Assembly (NCBI RefSeq): GCF_963583255.1
Contig: NC_084803.1
Coordinates: forward strand, 5,824,121-5,888,120
Source: Pyrus communis
Lineage: Eukaryota > Streptophyta > Magnoliopsida > Rosales > Rosaceae
Reading direction: 5' to 3'
DNA: 64,000 nucleotides
Below are positions 10,671-24,530 of the stretch, piece after piece (position 1 is the first letter of the stretch; each line of letters begins with the position of its first letter). The notes under the pieces are model-generated. The model was not told where the DNA came from. It searched no databases and was given only the letters and a program-made list of their open reading frames with translations. The position numbers and the translations under genes are program-made.

Positions 10671-13101
10671 ATATGGTTATTCAGTAAATTAATTAAGTAG
10701 TACCAATAAATATGAGCTGTTATAATTTAGACCGATTAGGAAGCAGTTATCAAATTCTGCATGCACTACTTGCATGGAAGATTAGCGAACGAGGGAAATG
10801 AATACAGATCGTATGGGAGCTCACCAATTTATCCTATTATATATTCCAAATTATACAACAAATTAATCTCAATCGTGACTCATATTGGTGTCGAGCTAAG
10901 CATGGTTTCCATCTCTTTTGGTCCTGTAATTTTAAAGCAAAAAATTTAGTTAGTACACCACTTGTACATTCCACAATCTTAGCCTTAGGTTCGCAAATTC
11001 TACAAATCTAATATAAATGGATGAATTGTCCATTTTGTCATATTGTCCAATGAACCTACTTATTAGAATGACTAGACATAAGCATCATGACCAATACAGT
11101 AACCTAATAACTAGCTGCAGGTTTAGGGAGCCCATGCATAAGCTTCATCAACGCAAACCCAAACATCAACCAAACGAAACCAGATATACAAATTAGGTCG
11201 ATTTGCATAATAAAAAAAATATAATGCAAAACGAAAACCATATCAAATAAGATTTCCATAAGCATATATATGAGATAAGTACCCTCATTCATACTGCAGC
11301 GCCTTATCATGGTTTCGAGATTGACGAAGAGCGATGGATGCAGATGCTTCAACTTTGACATTTCTAACACTTCAAATCTTCAAAGTAATTCCAAGTTGTA
11401 ACGTATGCAGTGGAGCCGAATTTGTTGCTATCAGTGAAGGCAGTCGCGCGTTCAAAAGGCTTCTAAACACTGGCAATTGGGGTAAAATATGGCAACAATA
11501 AACCTACTTAGATGTCTATGTGGCAGCTAGGTTTATGAGGTTGGACCGCACCTTTTAATTTGTTATAGTTGGATAAACAAATGGACCGATAATGAAAAGC
11601 CTCTGATACTTTTTTTTACATATACTCCAGCTGATCGATGATGAAATCATTAATATAATCTTGCACCTTTTGGTTTTACGTTACTTATATAATGCGTTAA
11701 ATAATTAAAGCTAGGAAACGAAATATTAGGTTGCTGAAAAGCTTTGGATGATGTATAAATTATAATCAAATATATATTAATATGTTATAAGAATAAGCAT
11801 GTTTATCTATAAGATCCTTTTTAATTACAATTTTTCTGTATTTATTGGAGCAAAAGTTTGATATTTTGGCTTTTAATTAAAATCTCGTGTATGTGTGTGT
11901 GTATATATATATATTGTATAATATATTGGGGGCAATACTAGAACTCTTCTTTTTTAGGTTGAAGCAGTAGGTACTGTTTTGGACTTAGGAGAGGGACCTA
12001 ACCCATAAAGCCAATTGGCTTTTGTGCAACAACAAACGGAAAGAAGATTACGATGGGAGCCATTAGTTCTTATCCCTAGCTTTCTCCTTAAGCTGGAAAT
12101 GACATTCTCAAAGAATCAATTATGCAAAAGAAAAACATTCTAATAAAAGTGGTAAATTTCAAATCTGCTCTAGCAGATTTAATCAAGATTCAAAAGTTTA
12201 TAAAAATTCATGGAAATATGGATGTATTAATTAAGATTTTAAAGGAGTTATAGAAAAGAAAAAAAAGAGGGTATTCACTTAGGATTTTATTTTAATTTTT
12301 TATATATTATTATTACTAGTGATGGTCCAAATATGAGCTATATTAAGTGAATTGGGAGGATATAAGATCTTAACTATTGGGGCAATTGATCACATGCATT
12401 TAAGAAATTTTTAAAAACAAAGGATTTTGACTGATAACTTTTGAATGCTTATTAGACCTACTTTTGGTTTGAAGAATCGTCTGATATAATTTTAGACCTA
12501 CTTTTGATGATAACTTTTGAATGCTTATTAGCTTATATATGCAAAAATTGAAATAATAGTTTGTTTCAGGATTGATTTGACATGTAAGCTATAACGACTC
12601 AAACACACTAATTCTACAACACAAGCAAAAGAGTTATACTAAGGATATGATTTTCACACCTTATTTTCTCTACTCCATTTTTTGTCTACTCGTTGAATAA
12701 AGCAAAACAAATAAAAATATAGGAATTGATAGGGACTGTGCAAAACAAGAAAATGAGTGTGTAGAAATCATTTTCCTTTATCTATGTATTAAGCTGTAGC
12801 CCTCAAGTCGCATAAGGGTTAGGATCGGGAGACATCCATTATTTGACACACATTTTGTAAGGCACACTCCGTAGCTTTCTTTAACGATCCAAATCTTCTA
12901 TATTTTAAGTCTTCTTCAAAAAATCATGTCTACCAAAAATCACTCAAATCCAAAACCTTTTTATTTTAGGTTTTGCACTTCCACTTCAAAACACCCGCCC
13001 AAATTCACTTGCCACACCGCACAGAGCCCAACTAAGATGTGCAAAATAACCAGAATAAAAGAGACTCAGAAATCAACTCTGTGTGTGTGTGGGGGGTGTG
13101 G

Positions 13102-13106
<5 letters not shown>
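10671..13106. other. Intergenic region downstream of EMF1
   Basis: No gene is supported. Short open frames (for example on the - strand at 11104-11370) show no family resemblance. The DNA is AT-rich with small microsatellites, such as a TG/TA run at about 11888-11920. Confidence 0.5.

Positions 13107-13163
<57 letters not shown>
13107..13163. repeat. (GA)n microsatellite
   Basis: About 28 GA units, next to a GT/G-rich stretch at 13079-13104. It produces spurious Arg-Glu ORFs on both strands. It lies about 600 bp past the EMF1 stop codon. Confidence 0.95.
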
Positions 13164-13165
<2 letters not shown>

Positions 13166-13762
13166 TGCTCATCTCTTTCAAGTGCTTGCTAGAGATGAGG
13201 CAAAATCTTATTCTCAATTCACTCACATAACAGCATACTTTGTCTTCTTTCACATGTTTTTGGCAACTATAGAATTGCAATTTTAAGTTTTATCCATGAA
13301 AGTAACTCATCAGTAAGAATGCCGTCTTGTCATTGCGAAAGTTTACCATAACTTTGTCCTCGAGAAAGTATGACCCCGGATAAAAAATAACAAGACTTGA
13401 TACAAAATCAACAGCACAGGCAGGTCAAGACATATGAAGGCTATAATACAGGCCTTGACCTCCAGCCAGTATGACTGCTACTCCGCTTCTCACCTTTCAA
13501 GTCTCTGATTAATATCAGCTTCATACGACTACAACTTGGATCCTCTCTAAACCTTATTTTGCGGTAGCTAGCTGGGGAAATCTTCACCTGTTAAAATTAA
13601 ACAAATTAATCCCAATTGATGAATTTGTGATTTTGAATAAGAAGCGCAATAAGAAAACGTTGTATACCAGGCAGGTGAGTAAAGAGTTTTGTTTCAAGCA
13701 CTTTAGCTATTATAGGGTTAGACAGTACTACAAGTAAAGATATATCAGGAACCTCATCAAAC

Positions 13763-16700
13763 TCATTGTTGTGCACGTCCCTTTCCTGTAGTCTGTTTCT
13801 TCTTCTTCGGCTGCTTGTTCTGATCTACTTGTATGAAGCCATGCCTCTGCTTCCCAACTTTTAAGTCTTTCCCACTAATCATGTACTCATTCCCATCTTC
13901 TGGCAAGCTAAACTCAGCTGGGTTTTTGTTTATAGCGCAGATTAAAGAATTGGGACTGCTCCTTGGAGGCCTCATGGCCCCATTAGCATTATGAGTATCC
14001 AATTTCTGCAGCATTGGATATTCAGTGTTGTGGCCGTGCTGGGGAAACATCGTAGAATCACCCAGCATAGCAATCCCTTTCTGCATAACAGGGATAGTTC
14101 CATGATTTTTGCCCAAGACACCACCTTTGGATGCAGAATTCTGGGATCCAGAGCCTCTATGCTCTACGGCAGCCCTTTTGAATCCTTTAGGATAAGAAGA
14201 GGTAGATGTACCACCCGGATTCATAGGAAAAAGGTCAAGAGACTTCTCAGAAATGTGATTTTTGCCGCAAAAACTGGATGATGGATGCTTGACAGTATCA
14301 GTAACCTTATAACCACCAGTATCCGCTGCAGAATACTCCTTAGAGTAAAGATCAAAGGACCTCTTGGGAAATTTTGGGTTTCCAGCAATGTTCAAGGGTG
14401 GACCTGACCGCATACCTGCATCCATGAGGCTGAGCAAATGCATTGCTGGTATGGTTTCATTAGAATATAGATCAAAAGAACCCGCTGAACTCTGAGGAGG
14501 CTCAGTCGCATTACGTTGACTAGTGAATGAGTACTCTGCATTTGTTCTGCTGAAAGTTTCAAAACCAACACCTTCACTATGCTTTTCCGGGTTGATAGCA
14601 TTTAAATTAAATAATTTCAGGCCATAATCCCCACGGAAATTTCCCTTATGCAGCGAGCCAGGAGGGTGAGAAAGCATATCAACATTGGAAGGCTGAGCTC
14701 CATACTTATGAGGATTGTAGTGTGTTAAGGCAGTTTGAGCTGGCAACGCAGGTGACCATAGGCGAGCTGCGTCTTCCTTTGATTGTGGAACAGACGGACG
14801 CAAGCTAGAATTTGACAACCCATCGCTCATCATATCTCCATTCCATTTGCAATTTTGAGCACAACTACAGCTGCTGTAACCAGCAGCAGGAAATTGCTCT
14901 CGAGTACTCATCTTCTTTTTAGGTTGACCAAATGCATTAAACCCTATAGCGCATTGCATTTGATCGAGACGGAATGTGTCTTTTCCGGGGATATAAGTAG
15001 AAAAGTCAACTAACTTCTGTTTGGAAGGTCCCACATTTTTTCTTGCGGTTGCACCATCTTTTGCCTTTCTTGCCTGAGGTTTTTGCTTCTGACTGGTTTC
15101 CTCTAATATTCTTAAGTTCCCAATGCCATAACTATGATCCGTCACCGGAACATTCCTTGCATTAATGCCTGCTTCCAAAACTTTCTGATTTCTCTCATAA
15201 TGGTTTTTCGCCATGAATTCAACAATTTCCATCGGTATGTCATCTGCAGCGCCCTTCTGAGACGTCTTTTCAGCTCTTTGCTTGCTATCTTTCCTACTAA
15301 CAGGCACAGCTGAATTTTTCGGAACCTCAAAGATTTTCTCCTTGTTTCTTGCACGAGAAATATCCTGAAAAGGAAAATCAATTATCATAGAAAAAAATTG
15401 CAAAATAAAACTAGAAATAGAGAAGATAGTTATGCATATTAGTGTTTACACTACAGATAAGAGAAATGTGCAATATGATTCTACGGGCTACCTAGAAGTA
15501 AAAGGGAACTTTATAAATTGATCCATTGAATCACTTCATCAATGCTGCTAATTTTCGCATATCAGCATGTGCAACGGACATAAGAAAAACTTATTATTTA
15601 GTTATAACACCAATATGCAGTGTTCAAATAATAAAAAACCTACTAGTTTCCACTAGAGTATTAACTGTGTCGATAATAATTTGATACAGATGAGTGATTT
15701 ACTGATTTATGATATCACAACAATTTTATAACGGCACAGTTGCATATGCTAAACCTAATAAACAGAAGAAGCATGCAATTGCTCTGGATGTTTATCATGC
15801 TGCCATCGAGATGAAAACATTCATCCAGGGAATAGTAAGAAGAGAATAAAGCCCTTACCATATGCTGCAACAAACAGCTCCCTTCAACCTGGGGGCTATA
15901 GTTTTGCTTCTCATTCGGGATAGACATGCTGTAGGTGAAAATTTTACTACTCAAATCATCATGTCCCACTTTCCCAGAAAATGCATTTGAAATGGCTTTA
16001 GGAAGTTTGGTCAGATTTGCGTTGGCTTCCGCATTTTTCCTAATAAACTCATCTAGTTTGCCGGTTCCATCTTTCTGAATTGACCAGGAAGGAAATCCAT
16101 CTTGAGACTGAGGAATAGACTTCCTGTCATCTCTTTGTGCAGACAAATAGCTGTTAAGAGAAAGATCCAACCCTTTTTCAGCGGGTGCATCTTCTGCCCG
16201 GTGAAATGGATTCCCAGTTTGCATGAACTCTACATCTTTCCTTGTATTTGGGCATTTCGTGAGCCAAGGAAATAGAGAAGCCAGTCCATCATCAACTTCC
16301 GGCATCTTGCCTTTCCGCTTACAGGAACCGGACTTTCTACCTGCTTTTGGGGCAGGCAAAGCAATTTGATCCATCCCTCTACCTGTGGATGCATCATACG
16401 CTGGACTATAAGAAGCACTTGTAGTAGCATTACCCTTACTTGAATTTCCAACTTTGTCTAGGGCTTCTATTGGCACAATATCTTTGGGTGGGACTAAGGA
16501 TGAACATGCGCCAATATCATTGGATTTTATAATTTTCTTCTTACCAGCAGCCGGGATTCTTTCATTTTCGGATCCATTCCAGTTGCTCCTCATATCTGCC
16601 TGCAAAGATACTCTGGCAACTGCATCTTCTTCTAACTCAGAATCTGCAACGCTTCTGGTGGTTTCTTCATCTCGCTTGGAAGTCTTAACTTTTCTATTCA

Positions 16701-18790
16701 AACTTTTAGGATGGCTCTTCTCTATGCATCTCTGTTCCTCTTCCTCAGGCAATTTCCTTTTGTTTTTCTCACCAAGATCCACTCTAGCACTTTCTTGGAT
16801 AGACACCTGGCCTTGGGAAACAGTTCCTTTCCCAGATGTATTACTAATTCTGTTGGATGGAGAATCTTCTGTCCTGAAGCAATCAGGCTTTGCATCACCC
16901 AACTCACTCAGCAGACGCACACGAACCTTCCGACCTTTCTTGCGATTCAAACTACTTGACTTCTCAGGATTTTCAGATGATGCATAATCACACTCATGCA
17001 GAGGATGATTAATGATGGTCTGGCCCTTGGTAGCATCACTTACCCTGTCAACTGTCCCGACTATCTTACATGTCCCAGAGGCATTCATTGACTCCTTGTG
17101 ATTTTCTTCTGCAGAAAGTCGGTGATCAGCTTCACTAGCCTGGGCAAGATTCTTATTCCAGAATAATTTTTTGTTTGAGAAATGGAGTTGAAGGTTGGTA
17201 CCACCACGACTTTCACATCCTGATTTCCAGACTTCAACAGATCCATTGCTATCCAAATGTACTGCTTCTGCTTCAGAAATCAAAGACAATATGATTGTGA
17301 GAGATCATATGAAGTAAGTTGTAATGCAATTTTGATGTTTTTTCTTTGCAAATTAAATTGACCCGTGGCAATTACAGGTAAAATTTTTCAACCAAAGATC
17401 CTTATTTTATCACTTTTTAACAAAGGGAAAGAAAACCTGTGTTATCTTTATGTCTCTCCTGCGTCCTTTTTGGGTCAACTTCTGGCCCAACAGAATCGAG
17501 TCTCGGCATTTCATGACTCGCATAATTATCTAAGACATTCTCATTCACTGGATGAAACACAAAAAGTAAATTAATCAAAAGACTATAACATAGCCAACAG
17601 TCTATTTAGTTGAATCAAACTTGACTTTACCTGTGATGGCAGTGAGTGAAACTTCATGCCTCCCTTCTTTATTATCAAAAGTAGATGACGAAGGATGTTG
17701 CTCGTTGCCAATTCCAACAACAGAAATATGAGCTTCAGTTCTTTCTCCATCAACAATTTTGGAAATTGAACCTTGCTCATAATCTAACAGAAGCAGTGAA
17801 GCATCACTGAGGGGTGGGATCTGAGCACAATTGTTATTGGAATCAGATCCAATACGCATGTCTGTACCATGATCTTTTGCAATACTCTCAGAACCAGTTT
17901 CCTGCACGCAATTCTGGCAAGACCACCTTCTGAATTTTGGAGGATCCAAAGGAGGAAGCAAGGATGTTGGCTCCTGATCAAACTCACCATCCAAAGGAAA
18001 TGGCCAACATAGCTTCCAATTCTTTTTGCGAACTTCAGCTACATAACCACTATATCCAAAACATAAAACAGAAGTTTCATTCGATGAAAAGATCCATGGG
18101 TAACGTAGAATTCAATTATTTACTACATACAACTTATTATTTAAAAAATAACGCTCCACACACACACATATATCTTCCCTATTGTTTAAGTACTTATGTC
18201 CTTGCAGACACCATCTTGTTATATTAGCAAAATGCACACTAGTTAGCGTGCCATATGATTGCTGATGAAAACCTTTACTGCACCAAAGAGTCCAATCCCA
18301 ACTTTAAGTGTGCTAATACAATGAACTAAAAAGTAAAGAGATTAGACTTCTTTCTCCATAATATACTGCTGCAAAATAGCTTAATATCTAACCTTTAATA
18401 ATGGAGAAAATAATTAAACCAGACCAATATACATCCAAATTAGAGTTTTGAAATTTTACCAAAAGAAATGACAGCTTCCAATTTTGAATATGAAGAAATA
18501 TAAATTAGTTAAATCGTTAGCAAAAGATTTATATTAATTTACTATGAACAAGTGAGTAATTTCCCACAAGGCATACAATCTCTGGTAAAGGCGGGTACCA
18601 ACTAGCAATGCTCCAAGGCTTACCATATAGTGAAATGCTCGCAGTTTCCCGCATGGCTACTACTCTTGTCATTCGCATCAGGAAGATCTATAGATATTGA
18701 ATCAATTTTCACAAACGATCCCACCGACTTGGAGGCAATAATAGGATTGCTCCTCTTATGATTATTGTCGATCAGAAGACCCTTCTCCAT
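13763..18790 (-). CDS. EMF1: EMBRYONIC FLOWER 1 (EMF1) Polycomb protein
   Basis: Five coding exons on the - strand join in frame: 18790-18624, 18049-17631, 17547-17437, 17270-15859 and 15364-13763. They give about 1236 aa (Arabidopsis EMF1 is about 1100). The N-terminus has the family block: VKIDSISIDL, then CEHFTI joined across intron 1 to CGYVAEVRKKNWKLCWPF. Later conserved blocks are RKKGRKVRVRLLSEL in exon 4 and DDIPMEIVEFMAKNHYERN in exon 5. The rest is low-complexity and Lys/Ser-rich with basic clusters that suit nuclear import (SCKRKGK, PKKKKQ). EMF1 is a plant-specific Polycomb protein that works with PRC1/PRC2-type complexes at chromatin and represses floral genes during vegetative growth. 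The start is the first in-frame ATG after an upstream TAG. Exon 4 may begin at 17270 or 17267 (tandem AG acceptors, same frame). No damage was seen, and identification is firm. Confidence 0.93.
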
Positions 18791-20110
18791 GTTATAGCAT
18801 CTAACCAGATCACAGTGTTCCTAATACAGTACTTCCTACATTCACACAAATGAAACAATTACTTGAGTGATATCATTATCATATGATGGGGGGGCGAACA
18901 CCGAGGAAAGTGTAAAGAAAGCACCGATCTATATCACGTGAGAAAAATTCTTGGTCCAAGTCACAAACAAAATTATTAGGGTTTATAATCAACCGACAAC
19001 AATTCTCATGTGCAATGAATTATTTTGAGTCAAAATTATCAAAGAAATAGATGACAAGGTAAAACACCTCATCATACATTGACATTGCACATAAAATAAC
19101 AAACTCCATTGATATACAAGCATAGATACATACATGTATAACAACCCAAGGGAAGAAATTAGAAACCCTAACATTCCACGAATCAACATAAAGATGGATC
19201 TGCGTGGCAACTATGTACTAGGAACGATCAAATTATTCACACGGCTAAATGCACCTTTAAAGATGCAAACTCAATCACAAAATTAGGAACAATTAATAAG
19301 GCAAAACCTCATATTAGGGTTTTGTTTCAATTAGAGCAATTTAGGTCGTATGAATATTCCAAGGTAAGCAACAATCGTACGAACCCATTTCAGGCTCGCC
19401 CTAGGAGACTCCGAATCGGAAAATAAAAGCACCTCAATCAACCAACTTAACAAAAAAAAATTAGGGTTCTTTCATTATATAACTTATAAATATTCAGTCA
19501 CTAGATAATTAACTGAGTCCAAGCACATCAAAACGACATGAATGACACCCAAAACGCATAGAATTGTTTAAGCTGAGCATAATAACAAACCCCAGATAAT
19601 GAAATGGAAAGTAAAGCCCAAAGCTTGACGTACTATACACAGTAAAACCCAGCTCAAAAAACATTTTTAAAAAATATAAAAACTAATAAGTAGCTGAAAA
19701 AATCAGCTCAAAGCTTTAAACTTTATACTAATTAAATCCAAAAACATCATCGATTTCAAAAACCCAATTGAATAAAAGAGTAAATCTAGCAGAAAAAAAA
19801 CCGACCTGAAACCTCAACGCATATCGACGACCACCGGAAACGACGTCGTACGAAGCTAAGCTCCCGATCCTCCACGGGGCGTCCGGAAAACGGCACTGGA
19901 GGATAGAGCGGCGGAGGGGGAAGATCGGGAGGCGATTTTTCAGCTGAGATTCGAAGCTGGGTGAGTGGAATTTGAGTGCGAACAATCGTAAAACCCTAGA
20001 GAGAGAGAAACAAGGGGGGGAGAGAGGGGTTTCGAAAATGTTGAGAGAGAGAGAGAGAGAGAGAGAGAGGGTGATGGTAGGAGGAGAGAGATAGAGAGGG
20101 CTTTAACCTT
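18791..20110 (-). promoter_or_regulatory. EMF1 5' leader with a probable leader intron and CT-rich first exon
   Basis: On the - strand a non-coding first exon probably ends at about 19807 (GGTTTCAG before GTCGGT). The next acceptor is near 18838 (GAATGTAG before GAAGTACTG), leaving about 47 bases before the ATG. The exon carries a (CT)n tract on the sense strand (GA run on the + strand at 20041-20069). A long leader intron of about 1 kb is inferred from splice signals only. Promoter elements beyond 20110 were not resolved. Confidence 0.5.
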
Positions 20111-23100
20111 TCTTTTGTCGTCGAATGTACTGAAAAAACATCATCATACATACTACATGTCATGTTCAAACACATACATTTTATACAATAAATTACTGCC
20201 GAAAACGGTGCTGGCCCAATGATGTGCCCCCACGTGGCTCAATGTGCGGCACTTGTTGCTTGGACAAGAGAAAAGGAAACCCTAGCAAAGGTAAAAAAAT
20301 GCTACTGTTCCCAGAGCGTGGTTGCACGCTCTGGTTCAGGTGGGGGCCATAGTTTATTTATACCTGTCGTGTCATGGAGGGCCAAAGATGCCCTTGCACA
20401 TTAGTGGATTCTGATTGGTTCGTGTGGCTCAGGTGAGTGGTTGGAGAGTGTGGGTGCGATCCAATATGAAACCCTAGGTTTTTCTTGCGGGTAATCAAGG
20501 GCCTCTATCTAACCCTAGCTAGCAACATTTCGTTTCACGAACAAAAGGGGGGAAATAAAAATGGGAAAGAGGGAGATGGAGGAAAATGGTTAGGTTTTGA
20601 ATTTTTTTGGTACTAATATTAATTTGAAATAAATTAGATGTCATACATGTAATATCCAACCGTAGCATTCGGGATTATGCTAATAAAATGTATTAGCTAA
20701 GAGATCCAATTCAGTTATAATAAAGATTTCGTAGAATCAATAATTTTGAACGAGAAATAACTAGATTCAATGGCTAAGGCATGATACATTCATGTCTCAT
20801 AACGTGGGTGAACACAAAATTATACCAATTAGTTTTAGATGGTATGCATGTCCGAACTGTGGGCTAATAAATTTTTTGCCATTGTGGAGCTACGTTACAT
20901 ATGTATGTACGTTAAATTTTTCAAACTGTGGGCGAATAAGAATTAATTACTTTTGCGGGGATTCATTAGATAAGTTATTCAGTGGGCAGACCTATAATTT
21001 TATTTTGTGGGTCAGAGTTTTGCAATTTATCCATACAATCTATGACATGACTTTCACACAGTGATAAACACATGATTTTACTTTTACTTATGATCATCAA
21101 TTTAGTCAATTGCAATATATAAGACCAAAAATTTTAAATTACCATGTAATCCAAACAAAAACACACACACACACACAATATATATGAAAGTGATTCATTT
21201 TGCTTCTTACCTTTGAGAGAAATGAAAAATATTTACAAAGAGAAAAAAGTTATATAGTATTACAAAGACTATATGTACAAAAGAATTAGATATATGGAAA
21301 GAGATATATTAGAGTATCAACAATATTATTAAATATAATGGGCTTGACATGGGGACCGCCTTGGATTCATGCAGATTATTGAAAAGGTGATCTAGGATTC
21401 TCTAAAATCAATGGCGATTGCTAGACATGGCAAAAATGTTGAATATGCATATTGCTTACATATTAGTAGGATGTTGATATAAACCTATAACAAAAGCAAC
21501 ATATGCCATATGTACGTTTTTGGTTAGGTTGCTGGCCAGATCCCCCACACACACACATATATATGTATATATCTGCGTGTGTGTGCGCGCAAGATTATTG
21601 GTTAAAGAGAGGAATAGCCGATTGGACTGACTTATTTATTTTAAGTTTGATTTCTATTGGACCAAATTCATTAGTTAATTAAGGAGGAAGAAAAGTTAAA
21701 GAGGAAGTTTGGGACGAACATATGCTTGCATGCATCATGCACGGCGACCTCATTAAGTTAATTACACGGTGACCTCATTAAGTTAATTAGTGGCTAAGGT
21801 TAACTTTGATTCAGCCACGCGAATTCATGAGATGAGAAAGCACCAGTACAAAAAAAGACAATTACAATCCTCAAACTCGTCATTTTATAAAGTAATGAAA
21901 AAGGGTGATCAATTAAGCTTGCCCATTGTTAAATAAAGATTTAAATGAAAAATATATGTGTGTGTGTATATATGTTCATATATACTACTACAAAGCCAGG
22001 CACCGAAAGTAAAGAAACCTAATAATTCATGTACATGGCCACATTTGCTACAGTAGTTTACTCCTCTATTTGCACTCAAACCGAACTAAACTAAGAATCA
22101 GGTTCAAAGGAAGGGATGTTATTCGAACATCAAATCCAGAAAAGTAAGCTCTGTAAAATGTCTATGTGGGGAACAGTGCACTCCAATAATTGAATGTGAT
22201 GTACTGATGTGCCATTTCTAGACATGTTTGTGTTATGCCTTAACTATCTGCATCGATCGATGTTGTCGACCCAAAAATGAAGATCATGACTCGTACAAAG
22301 AAAAGAAAACAAGCAATTGCAGATCTATTAACTTTCAGTCTCTCATTTCTTCTTGTTTATGGACATAGCCCGGCCTATATACTATGAAGAGAATAAAAAA
22401 AATACAGAATAAGAAACCGAAGAAGAAGTGGAATATCACACACACACACACACATGTACGTATGTATAATATATATGTATGTATGTATGATATATATATA
22501 TGTATGTATATATCTGCGACTGGAAGCACTGGACCCATATAGTGATCTGTGTTGAATTGATGGCTAAAATTTGACACAAATTTTAAGAGATTGTTCTTTT
22601 TTTATTGCAGGAAATTGTGTAAGTTAATCTGAAAGGCTGACAGAGATAACCTCACCCTCTTATTAATTATATGGAGATCGGGGCACTCCCTCTTCAAAAT
22701 CCTTGTCATCAAGCATATATAGATCTAATTAAAAGACCCCTTAAAGAAATATTTTAACCTGATTGAATAATTAAATTAACAAAGTACCTTCACGACCCAA
22801 GAACCCTGTCTGCTCCTCAAGTTGTTCTTCTTCGGTTTCTTATTCTTTAATTCGGAGAGAGTTTGAACTGCAAACTCGGCAAAAAAAGAAAATAAAAAAA
22901 ACCCAAGTACAGACCAAAAAAGGAAGAAAAGGTCTGTAATTAGTATACGTACAGACCAGGAAGGACTGCAAAGACCCAAGCACGAATCAATTTGTGTAAC
23001 CAAAACACCGTATGTGCTGTATTTGTAATAATAATGGAACCCAATATATGAGTTGTCTGTGTTTACACGTTTTGTAGTCTCGCTATATGCTATACACTAG

Positions 23101-24530
23101 AGTGTGAGAGGTGAGCTAGTTAAGTTTGTTGTATCTATTGTTAAATGTTGCTTTGAGATCACGAGGGAATTGTAGTTTGATATCCTTCTTTGTTATGCCT
23201 AAGTAGAAGCATAACATTTTTATTCCGCGATAAATTATTTTGAGAGTTTTCATTTCGCAGATAATCTTACATTAATTATTGGATGTATTGGTTTCTATAG
23301 TTCTTCTTCCTCTTTTGGAGATAAAATATTTAGATTATTATTTTGTATTTTTCAAACTTTTTGCTTGCAAGTACCCCCTTCTCTTGGTACATATCAAATC
23401 TTCGTCTGATTGTAGTTTTTGGATGTCTGCTATAGTTTATTATTTTGCGCCTTTTAATTGCTTTATGTAAATCGTGTCACTGTGCTATTGTTCTTGAGAA
23501 TTTTGCAGCTCAGTCGTTTATGTGAATTAACAGCCACAAACCATTCATGTGTGATCAAATCATACTTATTTTCCTTAATGCAAATCATTTGATCTTTGGT
23601 GAGTCAGGAAAAGTTCATTGGCAAAGGTGATATTGCAGAACAAGTTGAACCATGCACTTCAATCATGCTGTTTTTCTTCTAATTAATTAATTAAATTGTT
23701 CGTATAAGTAAAAAGGAACGGCTGCATAATCTCATGGTGATTTGTTCTTTTGGATCGGAGCAGAATCTAATGATTCGGTTTATAAGAATCAACGTGAATT
23801 TAATTAAGAGAATGAACTGATCTTTCTCAAGCAAAAATTTAACACTTAATTATCTTATCCAAGTCTAAAGGATTTAAGTGGTCCTTGACCCATAAAATAA
23901 ATGTTAATGTGTTTCATGATTTAACCTAAATGATACTCCTATTAAATTTCTAATTAGGATAACCAATTCATATAAAAGTATTTAATTAGTCATTCCTACT
24001 TGTACGAGATAAAAACAATTAATAAGTTGCAGCAACTCAATTTGAATTTTGTTGATAGTGTTTCATTTAACCAAGTTTGTAGGGCTTTTGATATATTGAC
24101 GCTTTGTAACTGAGGAAAAACTTTGTAATTCCGAATCTGTTGGTCCTCCTGATGAATTATAAATAACACTTTCACTTGACAAAAAAAATCACTTAAAAAC
24201 ACGCCATAAATTAGATTTGAACGAAATGAAGATAAATGCAACAAACCTTGTAGGTGTATATATATAGTTCAACAAAATTTTCTGTCAAGGTCATCACTGG
24301 CCCTATTTACATGGTCCCACCTTCAACTTCTGCCTGAATAGTTTTGTCACAAGATATAGTCAATCAAGTGTTATTTGTAGGAAAGTGTATTGTCCTCTTC
24401 TAATCCAAACCAGTTTTTCTTATAAAAAAAAAACCCAGAGCTTTTAATTAAGGGTTATTTCTGATGCCCCTTGAGCTTCAAATTTTCTCATATGTACCTG
24501 ATATGCATATATGTGATTATTCCGCGACCA
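20111..24530. other. Long AT-rich intergenic region
   Basis: More than 4 kb with no supported gene. It holds several CA/TA microsatellites (about 21161-21176, 21545-21590, 22438-22510). An open frame at 20792-21064 has no recognisable family and poor codon character. A direct repeat 'ggcgacctcattaagttaatta' type pair occurs at about 21744-21790. No tRNA or known miRNA was recognised. Confidence 0.5.

Noticed and set aside
13032..13286. ORFs rich in Arg-Glu or Ser-Leu
   Set aside because: They are translations of the GA microsatellite.
20792..21064. 90-codon open frame in the long intergenic region
   Set aside because: No family resemblance, no splice partners and AT-rich random-looking content.
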